Positions 48,452-57,600 of a DNA stretch of 64,000 bases are shown in pieces; within the stretch, counting starts at the first letter, position 1; the number at the start of each line of letters is the position of its first letter. The DNA lies in NCBI GenBank assembly GCA_947466585.1, contig CANIEU010000002.1, positions 62,001-126,000 of the forward strand. Direction: 5' to 3'. The position numbers and the translations under genes are program-made. The notes beneath the pieces were generated by a model that made no database searches, had not been told where the DNA came from, and saw only the letters and a list, made by a program, of their open reading frames with translations. The stretch is from Fibrobacterota bacterium. Lineage in GTDB: Bacteria > Fibrobacterota > Fibrobacteria > UBA11236.

Positions 48452-49528
48452 ATGACGACCACACCGATTTCCCGTACCACACGTCCCGAAGGCCACCAAC
48501 ACGCATTCCTCGAGGCCGCGATGGGGCGGCCCGTCGGTCGCCCGCCGGTGTGGATCATGCGCCAGGCCGGGCGGTATCTGCCCGACTACCGCCGCGTCCG
48601 CAAGCTCTTCCCTTCCTTCCTGGACTTCTGCCGTTCGCCCGAGCATGTGGCCGAAGTCACGGTGCAGCCCGTCGATCACATCGGCGTAGACGCGGCCATT
48701 CTGTTCTCCGACATTCTCGTGCTCTTGCCGCCTATGGGCCTCAACCTCGAGTTCGTCGAGGGCGAAGGTCCGGTGGTGCATAACCCCGTGCGCGACGCGG
48801 CCACCATCGCCGCCATGCCCGGCGGCGGAGATCACGACGACATCAATGCCGAGCTCGACTACGTGTTTCAGGGCGTCCGCCTCACCCAGCGCGACCTCAA
48901 GGGCTATGTGCCGCTGATCGGGTTCGCGGGCGGCCCTTTCACGGTGGCGTCCTATATGGTCGAAGGTGGTTCGTCGAAAGAACTGGCGCGCCTCAAGGGG
49001 CTCATGTTCTCCGACCCCAAGGCCTTCCACATGCTGCTCACCAAGGTCTCGAACCTGACGGCCGCATACCTGATCGAACAGGTGCGTCAGGGTGTGGATG
49101 CCGTCACCATCATGGACTCGTGGGCGGGTTACCTCTCACCCGCAGATTACCGCACGTTTGTACTGCCGCACACGCTGTCGGTGATCCGCCGCGTGAAAGC
49201 GCAGTTCCCTCAGATCCCGGTGATCCATTACGCCAACGGCGCTCCGACCTTGCTGCGCGATTTCGTCAGCCTAGGCGCCGATGTGGTGGGTCTCGATTGG
49301 CGCGTCGAATTGCAAGACGCATTCAAGGCACACCCAGGGCAGACCTTCCAGGGAAACCTCGACCCGTGCTATCTCTTTGCCCCGCCGGAAAAAATCCGCG
49401 AACGCGTCGCCGAAATGAAGAAGGTCGTGGGCAATCGTCCGCACATCTTCAACCTCGGTCACGGTATTTTACCGCAGACTCCGGTCGAAAACGCCCGCGC
49501 CTTTGTTGATGCGGTGCACGGGGAGTAG
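48452..49528 (+). CDS. hemE: Uroporphyrinogen decarboxylase HemE
   Basis: A 358-residue HemE. The N-terminal motif PPVWIMRQAGRYLPDYR and the second motif LIGFAGGPFTVASYMVEGG are diagnostic; IMDSWAGYLSPADYR and FNLGHGILPQTPVENA also fit. It converts uroporphyrinogen III to coproporphyrinogen III, needed for haem; the di-haem cytochromes here depend on that pathway. The TAG stop lies within the first heptad of the downstream repeat. Confidence 0.95.
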   Translation: MTTTPISRTTRPEGHQHAFLEAAMGRPVGRPPVWIMRQAGRYLPDYRRVRKLFPSFLDFCRSPEHVAEVTVQPVDHIGVDAAILFSDILVLLPPMGLNLEFVEGEGPVVHNPVRDAATIAAMPGGGDHDDINAELDYVFQGVRLTQRDLKGYVPLIGFAGGPFTVASYMVEGGSSKELARLKGLMFSDPKAFHMLLTKVSNLTAAYLIEQVRQGVDAVTIMDSWAGYLSPADYRTFVLPHTLSVIRRVKAQFPQIPVIHYANGAPTLLRDFVSLGADVVGLDWRVELQDAFKAHPGQTFQGNLDPCYLFAPPEKIRERVAEMKKVVGNRPHIFNLGHGILPQTPVENARAFVDAVHGE

Positions 49529-49633
49529 TTAGTAGTAGGTGGACGGTAGTCGGTAGTGAACACAGAGCGAAAGGCTTGTTAGTCTTTTTCTTGGACGTTC
49601 TCTACCGTCTACCTGCTAGCGTCTACCGTCTGT
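49525..49633. repeat. Inverted heptad-repeat pair, core GTAGnnn, between hemE and queA
   Basis: Left arm 49525-49559: GTAGTTA, GTAGTAG, GTGGACG, GTAGTCG, GTAGTGA. Right arm 49599-49633: TCTCTAC, CGTCTAC, CTGCTAG, CGTCTAC, CGTCTGT. The first heptad includes the hemE stop codon. About 39 nt lie between the arms. hemE and queA converge here, so a terminator role is possible. Confidence 0.82.
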
Positions 49634-49640
49634 CTCGCCC

Positions 49641-50762
49641 TCACAGAATCAACATCCCGTCACCGTAGCTGAACAGACGGAATCCGCGTGCGATGGCCTC
49701 CGCGTAGGCGGCCTTGGCGCGCGCTACGCCCGTTTCGTCCGCACCCAAGCGTGCGGCCACCAGCATGAACAAGGTGGATTTGGGCCAATGGAAATTGGTC
49801 AAGAGCGCGTCCACGGCTTTCCACCTGTAACCTGGGTAAATGAAAATACTGGTCTCGCCGGAACGCGCCTGCAAGGTGTTCTTTCCGGATGCGTCGGGTA
49901 AACAACAGGTTTCCAGAACCCGGGCCGCCGTGGTGCCGACCGCGAAGATCCTCGATCCTCTGCTCCGGGTTTCATTGAGAATGCGCGCCGATTCTTCGGA
50001 GAGTGTGAAGGCCTCGGAATGCATGGGATGATCGGCAATGCGTTCGGTTTGTACGGGGCGGAAGGTACCCGCGCCGACATGCAGGGTGACCTTGACGAGG
50101 CGCACGCCCTTGGCTTCGAGTGCGGCCAGCATATCCTCCGACAAATGCAGCGAGGCCGTGGGCGCGGCCACCGAACCCGGGTTGGCGGCGAATACGGTTT
50201 GATAGGTCTCGGCGTCGTCGGCGTCCGCGTCGCGGCGAATGTAGGGGGGTAGGGGAATGCTGCCTGCCTGCTCGAGGGCTTCGTAGAAAGCCTGTCCGGA
50301 AAGATTGAAGCGCAGCACGCGTTCGCCTTCGGGAAGCACTTCCAACGTTTCGGCGGAGAGCCCCTGAGAAAACGTGATCGTGCGTCCGGGCTGCAGCTTC
50401 CTGCCCGGCTTCGCCATGCATTCCCAGGTCGAACCGTCGCTGAATTCCGGCACCGAGGAAGCCCACGGCTTGAGGAGCAATACTTCGCAACCGCCACCCG
50501 TTTCCAGGGTGCCCTGCAGACGCGCGCGCAACACCTTGGTGTCGTTGAGCACCAGCGCATCGCCGGCTTGCAGCACGTCGATCAGGTCCTTCGCCTGCCC
50601 GAAGGCGTGTTCGCCGAAGGTGCCGAATGCGTGGAGGAGCGGGAACGGGTCAGGAAACTTTCCGGAGCCTGACAGCACCATCAAGCGCGCTTCGCCGCGT
50701 GGGAGCGGGCGCAAGGCGATTTGGGATTCCGGGAAGGAAAAATCGAAGTCGGAGGTCAGCAT
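49641..50762 (-). CDS. queA: S-adenosylmethionine:tRNA ribosyltransferase-isomerase QueA
   Basis: A 373-residue QueA for queuosine synthesis in tRNA. Marks include FDFSFPESQIALRPLPRGEARLMVL, DALVLNDTKVLRARLQG, AAPTASLHLSEDMLAALEAKGV, VTLHVGAGTFRPV, and TNFHWPKSTLFMLV. Slightly longer than the usual ~345 residues owing to a Gly/Ser segment near residue 35-45 and a Asp/Ala insert near RRDADADDAE. ATG 50762 gives the conserved N-terminus. Confidence 0.94.
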   Translation of the reverse strand: MLTSDFDFSFPESQIALRPLPRGEARLMVLSGSGKFPDPFPLLHAFGTFGEHAFGQAKDLIDVLQAGDALVLNDTKVLRARLQGTLETGGGCEVLLLKPWASSVPEFSDGSTWECMAKPGRKLQPGRTITFSQGLSAETLEVLPEGERVLRFNLSGQAFYEALEQAGSIPLPPYIRRDADADDAETYQTVFAANPGSVAAPTASLHLSEDMLAALEAKGVRLVKVTLHVGAGTFRPVQTERIADHPMHSEAFTLSEESARILNETRSRGSRIFAVGTTAARVLETCCLPDASGKNTLQARSGETSIFIYPGYRWKAVDALLTNFHWPKSTLFMLVAARLGADETGVARAKAAYAEAIARGFRLFSYGDGMLIL

Positions 50763-50865
50763 GGCGGGGGGGAAAGTTAGCCGCTCCGGCGCGGGGAAAA
50801 CAAAAAAAGGGGTTGCAGGCATTTTGAGCCGCAACCCCTTTTAAAAGGCTATTTGAAGGTTGATT

Positions 50866-50941
50866 TGGCGTTCCCAAGGGGATTTGAACCCCTGTCGCCG
50901 CCGTGAAAGGGCAGTGTCCTAGGCCACTAGACGATGGGAAC
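50866..50941 (-). tRNA. tRNA-Glu (anticodon TTC)
   Basis: 76 nt on the minus strand including encoded CCA. The acceptor GTTCCCA pairs with TGGGAAC, the anticodon loop is CTTTCAC, and the T-arm AGGGG-TTCAAAT-CCCCT is complete. Confidence 0.95.
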
Positions 50942-51022
50942 GAAAATCAAATTCGCCGGTCACGAATGACCAACGGGGTGCCAAAGGTAACAACGAAGGG
51001 GGTACATTTTCCAGTCTGAGGT

Positions 51023-51076
51023 TTGAAAAACAGCTGAAAAACAGTCGAGAACGGTTGAGAAACGGTTGAGAAACGA
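51023..51076. repeat. 11-bp direct repeats upstream of rlmH
   Basis: Five tandem units: TTGAAAAACAG, CTGAAAAACAG, TCGAGAACGG (10 bp), TTGAGAAACGG, TTGAGAAACGA. They end 11 bp before the TTG start. A-tracts at 11-bp spacing would lie on one helix face and could bend the DNA. Confidence 0.75.
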
Positions 51077-51087
51077 CGGGGTCCCGC

Positions 51088-51588
51088 TTGAAAATCCGGC
51101 TCATTTGCGTTGGAAAGATGAAAAACACCGCCTTGCGCGCCCTTGTCTCCGATTTTGGGGACCGGGTCAGCCACTTCGCGCCTCTTGATATCGTGGAACT
51201 TCGCGACGGAAAGGCCGCCGATCCGGTCGCTCGCCTGGCCGAAGAGGCGAAATCGATTGCCGCAGCGCTCGGCGGACTCAAGACCGGCAATGGGTCTAAA
51301 CAAAACGGGGGGAAGTTTTCTCCCAACACCGTGCTTCTCGACGAGCGCGGCGAAACCCTCGACACCGCGGGCTTCTCCCGGTTTCTCGAGCGGGCCGCCC
51401 ACAAGGGCCCCGTGCTCGACATCGTGCTCGGCTCCTCGCACGGCATCGATCCCGAGCTCAAAAAAGCGATTCCCACCCACCTGCGCCTAAGCGCCATGAC
51501 CCTCACGCACGAGTGGGCGCGCGCCCTATTGTTCGAGCAGGTATACCGCGCCTACTGTTTGCAAAAAGGATTTCCGTATCACCATTAG
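51088..51588 (+). CDS. rlmH: 23S rRNA pseudouridine-1915 N3-methyltransferase RlmH
   Basis: A 166-residue SPOUT methyltransferase. The N-terminus KIRLICVGKMKN, the LLDERGETLDTAGFSRFLE segment, DIVLGSSHGIDPELKK (normally GG-x-x-G) and C-terminal LTHEWARALLFEQVYRAYCLQKGFPYHH match RlmH. The usual FVIGGAxG is here LVLGSSHG-like (IVLGSSHG). TTG start at 51088. Confidence 0.92.
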   Translation: MKIRLICVGKMKNTALRALVSDFGDRVSHFAPLDIVELRDGKAADPVARLAEEAKSIAAALGGLKTGNGSKQNGGKFSPNTVLLDERGETLDTAGFSRFLERAAHKGPVLDIVLGSSHGIDPELKKAIPTHLRLSAMTLTHEWARALLFEQVYRAYCLQKGFPYHH

Positions 51589-51591
51589 TCA

Positions 51592-51699
51592 GTAGGTAGA
51601 CGGTAGACGGTAGGGAGCGCAATCCGGAACAAGGTCAAGCGCAAAAACGGCGAACAGTCAGCAACGAAAACTACCGACTACCGACTACCGTCTACCTAC
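51592..51699. repeat. Inverted heptad-repeat pair, core GTAGnnn, between rlmH and the FAD dehydrogenase gene
   Basis: Left arm: GTAG at 51592, 51596, 51603 and 51610, the last three exactly 7 nt apart (GTAGACG, GTAGACG, GTAGGGA). Right arm: CTAC at 51671, 51678, 51685, 51692 (CTACCGA, CTACCGA, CTACCGT, CTACCTA). About 54 nt lie between the arms. It uses the same core word as the 49525 copy. Confidence 0.82.
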
Positions 51700-51712
51700 T
51701 TTTACACCTCCC

Positions 51713-53344
51713 ATGTCCTCTTCTCCCCGCTACCTCGTCCGCGAAGTCCCTATGCCCGTAGATGCGGTCGGGACGGAAGCGGAAGCTCTGCCCCAAGCGG
51801 TCGCAGAATATCTCGATCTGCCCCCGAATGCGGTAGCCGACTTGCGGATCGTACGCAAATCGCTTGATGCCCGTGCACGCAACCGTCCCCTGTGGCGTTA
51901 CGCCGTCGAGTTCTCGAGCCCGCGCCCCGTGCAACACCCACGCGTTTCCAACGTCAAAACCGATGGATCGGGCGCGGAGAATTCCGCTGGGCGTCACGCC
52001 TTGCCGGGCAAAAACATCGCCATCGTCGGTAGCGGCCCCGCCGGCCTCGCGGCCGCGCTTGGATTGGCCCGCAAGGGGTATGCGGTCACTGTTTTCGAAA
52101 TGGGCAAGGGCGTGGTGGAACGCTTCCGCGACATCCGCCGGCATATCAAGCAAAACGTGCTCGACATCAAATCCAACATTCTTTTCGGACTCGGCGGTGC
52201 GGGCACTTTCAGCGACGGCAAACTTACGGCGCGCACGCGCAACGCCTATACCGACGCCTTCCTGCACGAACTCGTGGCCGGCGGCGCCGACCCTTCCATC
52301 GAGTACCTGCATCATCCGCACATCGGTACCGACAAGCTGCAATTCATCGTCGACAAATTCGGCGTGCATTGCGAAGAGGCCGGTTGCGTCTTCCGGTTTC
52401 AAACCGAGGTCGTCGATCTGGTTCTTGAGAACGGACGATGCACGGGAGTGGAGATCGAGTCCGTTGCGGACAATGCGGCCGTCCGGGAAACCCTGCGGTT
52501 TGATGCGGTGGTGATCGCGCCCGGCCTCTCCGCACACGACCTGTACCGGGCGCTCGAAGCGCGCGGCGTGGAGATGGAGCGCAAGGCCTTCGCGGTCGGC
52601 GTGCGGGTCGAGCATCCGCAGGAGCTCATTAATGCGCGCCAACTCGGCGATCGCGTCGACCCGCGCGTCACCGGCGCGGCGGAATACTTTCTGACCTGGC
52701 AAAACGATTACGGACAGGCCGCTTACTCCTTCTGCATGTGCCCGGGAGGCGTGGTGGTTCCCTGCGCCGACGCCGAGGGCGCGCTCTTCACCAACGGCAT
52801 GAGTTATTCGAATCGCGGCACCGTCTTTGCAAACTCCGCCGTGGTTGCGGCCGTCAGTCCGGAACGGCTCGCGGGCGGCATTCTCGCCGGCGTCGATTAC
52901 CAGCGTGAACTGGAGCGCCGTGCCTACGCACTCGGGGGCGGCGACGGAACGTTTCCCGTACAAACCATCGCCGCCTTCGTGGAAGGCCGCCTCGATGCAG
53001 GCCCGCTCTGGAAGACGTCCTTCCAAAAGCCGATGCGGTGGGCGAACTTTCACGAACTCTTCGACACCGAAGTCGCATCGGCCCTGCGCGACTCCTTCCG
53101 CGAATTCGAACGCAAAATTCCCGGCTTCATCGCCAAAGGGCTGATGATCGGCCCCGAGTCGCGCACCTCTTCGCCGGTACGCATCCCGCGCAACCCCGAA
53201 ACGCTGGAGTCCGTGAGCACGCCGGGACTGTATCCGCTCGGCGAAGGCGCGGGCTATTCGGGAGGTATCGTGTCCTCCGGCGCGGACGGGTTTCGGTTCG
53301 CGGATGTCGTCGCGGAAATTTTTGCGGATGCTCGAAAGGCCTGA
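51713..53344 (+). CDS. FAD-dependent dehydrogenase (COG2509 type)
   Basis: A 543-residue flavoprotein. An N-terminal ~95-residue domain with VPMPVDAVGTEAEAL and RIVRKSLDARARN (like the ferredoxin-like N-terminal domain of this group) is followed by the FAD dinucleotide fold IAIVGSGPAGLAAALGLARKGYAVTVFE. Further marks are LFGLGGAGTFSDGKLTAR, FCMCPGGVVVPC and the C-terminal YPLGEGAGYSGGIVSSGADGFRFA. Substrate unknown. It is followed two bases later by the pseudouridine synthase gene. Confidence 0.86.
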   Translation: MSSSPRYLVREVPMPVDAVGTEAEALPQAVAEYLDLPPNAVADLRIVRKSLDARARNRPLWRYAVEFSSPRPVQHPRVSNVKTDGSGAENSAGRHALPGKNIAIVGSGPAGLAAALGLARKGYAVTVFEMGKGVVERFRDIRRHIKQNVLDIKSNILFGLGGAGTFSDGKLTARTRNAYTDAFLHELVAGGADPSIEYLHHPHIGTDKLQFIVDKFGVHCEEAGCVFRFQTEVVDLVLENGRCTGVEIESVADNAAVRETLRFDAVVIAPGLSAHDLYRALEARGVEMERKAFAVGVRVEHPQELINARQLGDRVDPRVTGAAEYFLTWQNDYGQAAYSFCMCPGGVVVPCADAEGALFTNGMSYSNRGTVFANSAVVAAVSPERLAGGILAGVDYQRELERRAYALGGGDGTFPVQTIAAFVEGRLDAGPLWKTSFQKPMRWANFHELFDTEVASALRDSFREFERKIPGFIAKGLMIGPESRTSSPVRIPRNPETLESVSTPGLYPLGEGAGYSGGIVSSGADGFRFADVVAEIFADARKA

Positions 53345-53346
53345 TC

Positions 53347-54426
53347 ATGCTGGTTGAAATCGTGGTTTCTCCCAACGATGCGGGGCAGCGCGCCGAGCGT
53401 TTTCTGCGCCGCTGGTTTCCGTTGCTCGCGACGGGAAGATTGCAATCGCTGTTCCGCCGCAAAGAAATCAAGATCGCCAAAAGGCCGGTGGACCAGGCTT
53501 ACATGCTCAAGGCCGGAGACATGCTGCAGGTTTTCGGTATCCGCGATGAGGAAGCGCAGCGTCCCGAAACCCACAAGCCGACCGCCTCCGCCTCGCCCGC
53601 ATCTCCCCCTCCTCCCATTGTGTTTGAAGATCACGATTTGCTGGTGGTGAACAAGCCGTCGGGCATGGCCGCGCATCCCGGCAGCGGCATTTTACAGGGC
53701 ACTTCGCTGATCGAGCGCGTCCGTGCGTACCTGGCGACCGCCGCCAAGGCACAGAAGAAAACCAAGGTGCCGAAAATCCGCCCGCGCCATGCGACGGAAG
53801 AGCCCGAAGACGCATCTCTCGAAGAGCTGTTATTCGGCGGCTCGAATGAAGGCCTGACCCCGGGGTGGGGGATGGAGTTGTTTTCGCCCTCGCTCGTGCA
53901 TCGTCTCGACAAAGAAACTTCGGGCGTGTTGCTTGTAGCTAAAACCGGATCCGCGCTGCGGGAATTGACCGAAGCGTTGCGTGCGGGAAAGATCCGCAAA
54001 CGCTATCTCGCCCTTGTCGTCGGGCACCCCGATCCGGCAGCGGGTACCATCGACGCCGCACTGGCCCGGCAAGACAGCGCCGCCGGCGCGAAATCGTACA
54101 TCGCGGACGAGGACGAAGAAGGTAAGCGATCGGTGACGCGTTATAAAACGATCCGCACCGTAGGCGAGTACGCGCTGCTTCAGGTCGTAATCGAGACCGG
54201 GCGCATGCATCAGATCCGAGCCCATCTGGCCCACATCGGCCACCCCATCGTGGGCGATACGCGCTACTCGGGCGAACGCCCGGCCGAAGTGCGCGAGCGT
54301 ATGAAGAAGCTCGGCCTCAAGCGCCTGTTCCTGCATGCCGAGGAGTTGTCGTGGAAGGACGGCGCGACCAAGCGCGTCTTTCAGGCCCCGCTGCCCCATG
54401 AATTGGGGAAGGTCGTCGGGCTGTAA
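53347..54426 (+). CDS. RluA-family pseudouridine synthase (RluC/RluD-like)
   Basis: A 359-residue enzyme: N-terminal S4-like domain (AERFLRRWFPLLATGRLQSLFRRKEIKI), catalytic motif VHRLDKETSGVLLVAKT with the active-site Asp, and GRMHQIRAHLAHIGHPIVGDTRY. An acidic, non-conserved insert of about 55 residues (KAQKKTKVPKIRPRHATEEP, then EDASLEELLFGGSNEG) separates the GMAAHPGSG strand from the catalytic motif. Target uridines in 23S rRNA are probable but not certain. Confidence 0.9.
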   Translation: MLVEIVVSPNDAGQRAERFLRRWFPLLATGRLQSLFRRKEIKIAKRPVDQAYMLKAGDMLQVFGIRDEEAQRPETHKPTASASPASPPPPIVFEDHDLLVVNKPSGMAAHPGSGILQGTSLIERVRAYLATAAKAQKKTKVPKIRPRHATEEPEDASLEELLFGGSNEGLTPGWGMELFSPSLVHRLDKETSGVLLVAKTGSALRELTEALRAGKIRKRYLALVVGHPDPAAGTIDAALARQDSAAGAKSYIADEDEEGKRSVTRYKTIRTVGEYALLQVVIETGRMHQIRAHLAHIGHPIVGDTRYSGERPAEVRERMKKLGLKRLFLHAEELSWKDGATKRVFQAPLPHELGKVVGL

Positions 54427-54451
54427 TGAGTCTAACTATTTGATTTAAAAG

Positions 54452-54486
54452 AAGATCGGCATCCGTTGAGGGTGCGCCTTTTTTTT
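54452..54486 (+). terminator. Probable terminator after the pseudouridine synthase gene
   Basis: GGCATCC pairs imperfectly with GGGTGCGCC around GTTGA, followed by T8. The stem is weak, but the T-run is clear. Confidence 0.6.
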
Positions 54487-54652
54487 CGGGTTTCTCCGCT
54501 AATGTTTCCCCCTTTTCCCGACCCAAACACCCCTTCCGGCCCCTTCGGTTCTTAACTTTCCCCCCAATATTCGGGGTCGCCCCGGTTCACGCCCGGGCGG
54601 AATACCGGGCACGTCCGGGCGTCTCAATTTCAGGCCACGTTTCAGGAACACG

Positions 54653-57600
54653 ATGTACCTCTCAAAACTCCGCATCTCCGGATTCAAATCCTTCGCAAAT
54701 CGCGTGGAGGTCAACTTCCCGAGCGAAGGCATCACCTCCGTGGTGGGTCCGAATGGTTGCGGCAAGTCCAACATCATCGACGCCATCCGCTGGGTGCTCG
54801 GCGAACAGCGCGCCCGCGCCCTGCGTTCGAGCAAGATGGAGGACGTGATCTTTTCCGGTACCGCCGAGCGCGCCGCGCAGGGCATGGCCGAAGTAAGCCT
54901 GCTGATCCACAACGACAGCGGCTTGCTCCCCTCCGATTATACGCAGGTGATGATCACGCGGCGCACCTGGCGCACAGGCGAGAGCGAATACCTCATCAAC
55001 AACCAGCCCTGCCGTCTGAAGGACATTCACAATCTGTTCTACGACACCGGCATGGGCGCAGCTTCGTATAGCCTTATCGAAGCGAAGATGATCGACAGCA
55101 TCCTCTCCGAAAAAGCGGACGAGCGTCGCACCATGTTCGAAGAGGCCGCCGGCATTTCCAAGTACAAGCAGCAGCGCAAAGAAACGCTTCGTCAGCTCGA
55201 GCGCACCGCCCAGGACCTCTCGCGCGTCGAGGATGGCCTCAAGCATGTGCAGCAAAACGTGAATCTGTTCGAGCGCCAGGCCAAGAAGGCCGAACGCTGG
55301 CGCGAACTGCGCGATGCGGCGCGCTCACTCGAACTCAGCTACCAGCACGATTCCTACACGCATATCGCCGCCGAGCTCGAAAAGCTCCAACTCGAACACG
55401 CCAAAGACGAAAACCGCGCCACCGAACTTGATGCGCGCCGTGCCACCGGTGAGGCCGAGCTCGAGGAACAGAAGCTCGCCTTGTACGACGAAGAGCAGCA
55501 GGTCGCCGAGCTTAGCCGCAGGGCCGCGAACACGCAGGCCGAAGCCATCCGTCTCGAAAGCGAAGGCGACCGCACGCGCGATCGCGCCGGTCACCTCGAC
55601 GAATCGCTGCGCCGCCTGAAGGCCGAGGCCGAAGAGGCCGCGCGCCGGCTCGAAGAAATGGGGCATCAGCGTAGCGAAGCCCTCCGCGAAGCAGCCGAAG
55701 CGGAAACGTTTCTCTCCGGCGCGGCCGAGCGGAGCCGCTTGGCCCGCGAAGCAGCCGATCTTGCCTCCGCGAAAGTGCAGGAAGCCCGCAGCGGCGCCGA
55801 AGCGCTCGGCGGCGAGCGCATGGATGCCCTGCAGGAACTTTCAGGCTTACGCCAGCGCCTCGGTGCCTCCGAGGCCGAACTGCAGCATCTCACCGACAGC
55901 GAAGACGAATGGGCCGGCGAGCGCGATTCTCGCGTTGAACGCCTCTCCGAACAATCCCGTCTGCGCGAAACCGCGCTGAGCGATCTCGCGTCGGCGGAGT
56001 CCGATATGAAAGCGGCTGTCGACGCCGCAGCGTCCGCCGCCGCATCCGCCGCCTCCGCTGAAAAGGCTCTCGCCGAAGCGCGCAGCCGCGAACAGGACTT
56101 GCGCCGCGAACAGGCCGTGCTCGAATCGCAGCGTGCCCTGCTTGCGGGGCTCGAAGCCTCCGGCGAAGGCATGGATGCGGGCGTCAAGTTCCTGCTGCAG
56201 TCTTCGAAGGACCGGCTGAAGTCGCTCCTGATCGACGAACTCGATGTGCCGGCGGAACATCAGGCCACTGTGGAACGCGCCCTCGGAAAATCGTTGCAGG
56301 TGGTGCTCGTCGCCGACAAAGAGCGCGGCGTCGAATTGCTTTCCGCTTTGCGTGAGGGCGGCAAGGGCGAGGCGGTATTCGGGCTTCCCGGGTTTTCGGG
56401 TTTCTCCCGCGTGCGTCCCGATCTTTCCAGACGTCCGGGTTTCCGCGGCTGGCTCTCCGACCTGGTCAAAGGACCCGCCGCATGGTCCGGCGTGCTCGAG
56501 TGGTCGCTGGGCAATCATGCCTTGGCCGATTCGCTTGATTCCGCCTTTGCGCTCGCCGCCGAGGCGAAGAATCAGGACGTGTGGTTCTGGACGCCCGAAG
56601 GCACGGGCCTACACTCGGGCGGAGCCCTCTGCGGCGGTCGCGCAGGTACCGCGGACGGCAAAGAAAAAGCCGCCGGTGGTTTGTTGCAGCGCAAAACCCA
56701 ATTGGCCGATACGGCGGCACGCCTCGGCAAGCTTTCCTTCGAGCTCGAATCCGTCTCCGGCGAAATCCGCGAGCGCGAAAGCGCACGTGCCACCGCCCTG
56801 GGCGAAGCCGAATCCGCACGTCACCGCGAGCGCGATGCCGAGCGCCGGGCCAACGATGCCCGTGGCCGTGTTCGCCTGAGCGAAGGTCAAGCCGAATCGC
56901 TCGACCGCGAAGTGGTGCAATACCGTCTGCGTCTGGAGACGGTTACCGATCGTAAGCGCCAACTCGTCGTATCGGTCGAAGCCTTGCGCGGCGAGTGGGC
57001 CGCTTCCGATGAAGCCCGTCTCGCGCTCGAGAGTCGGTTTCAGACGGCGCAGAAGGGCGTACGCGCCCTTGAAGACGAACATCACCGCGTCGATCAGGAA
57101 TGGCGCGGAGTGGATCAGGAACGCGCCGACAGTGAAGCGCGTCTCAAAACGGCGCGCGCGCGCGCCGAGTACCTCGAAAAGGCCGCGCGCGATCTGCGTG
57201 CGTCCATGGACCGTTCCGAAGGTCAGGCCGAAGAGTGGACCGTGCAGATGAGCCTGCTCCACGAAAAGGTCGCCACTATCGGCGGCGACATGGAAAGCAT
57301 TCACGCCCGCCTCGGCGACGAGGAGCGCGAACGCGACGCAGTGAAGTCGGTATACGACCGCAAGGTCGCCCTCCTCGACGAGCGTCGCACCTTGCTGCGC
57401 CGTCTGCAAGACGAGTTGCGCGAGGTGACGCAGAGTGCCCATCAGCGCTCGCTCCGCATGGAGCAAGGACGTGCCGCCTTGCAGAACATCCGCGAGCGGA
57501 TGTTCGAAGCGCACGAAGTGGACTTCAGTTCCGAGGAAGTTGAGTTCGACCGCGTAGAGTACCAGGCGGAGAGCGCACCGGAACAGATCGCCGATCTTAA

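Noticed and set aside
51692-53053. 453-codon antisense frame over the FAD dehydrogenase gene
   Set aside because: Shadow frame; the plus-strand gene has clear FAD-binding motifs.
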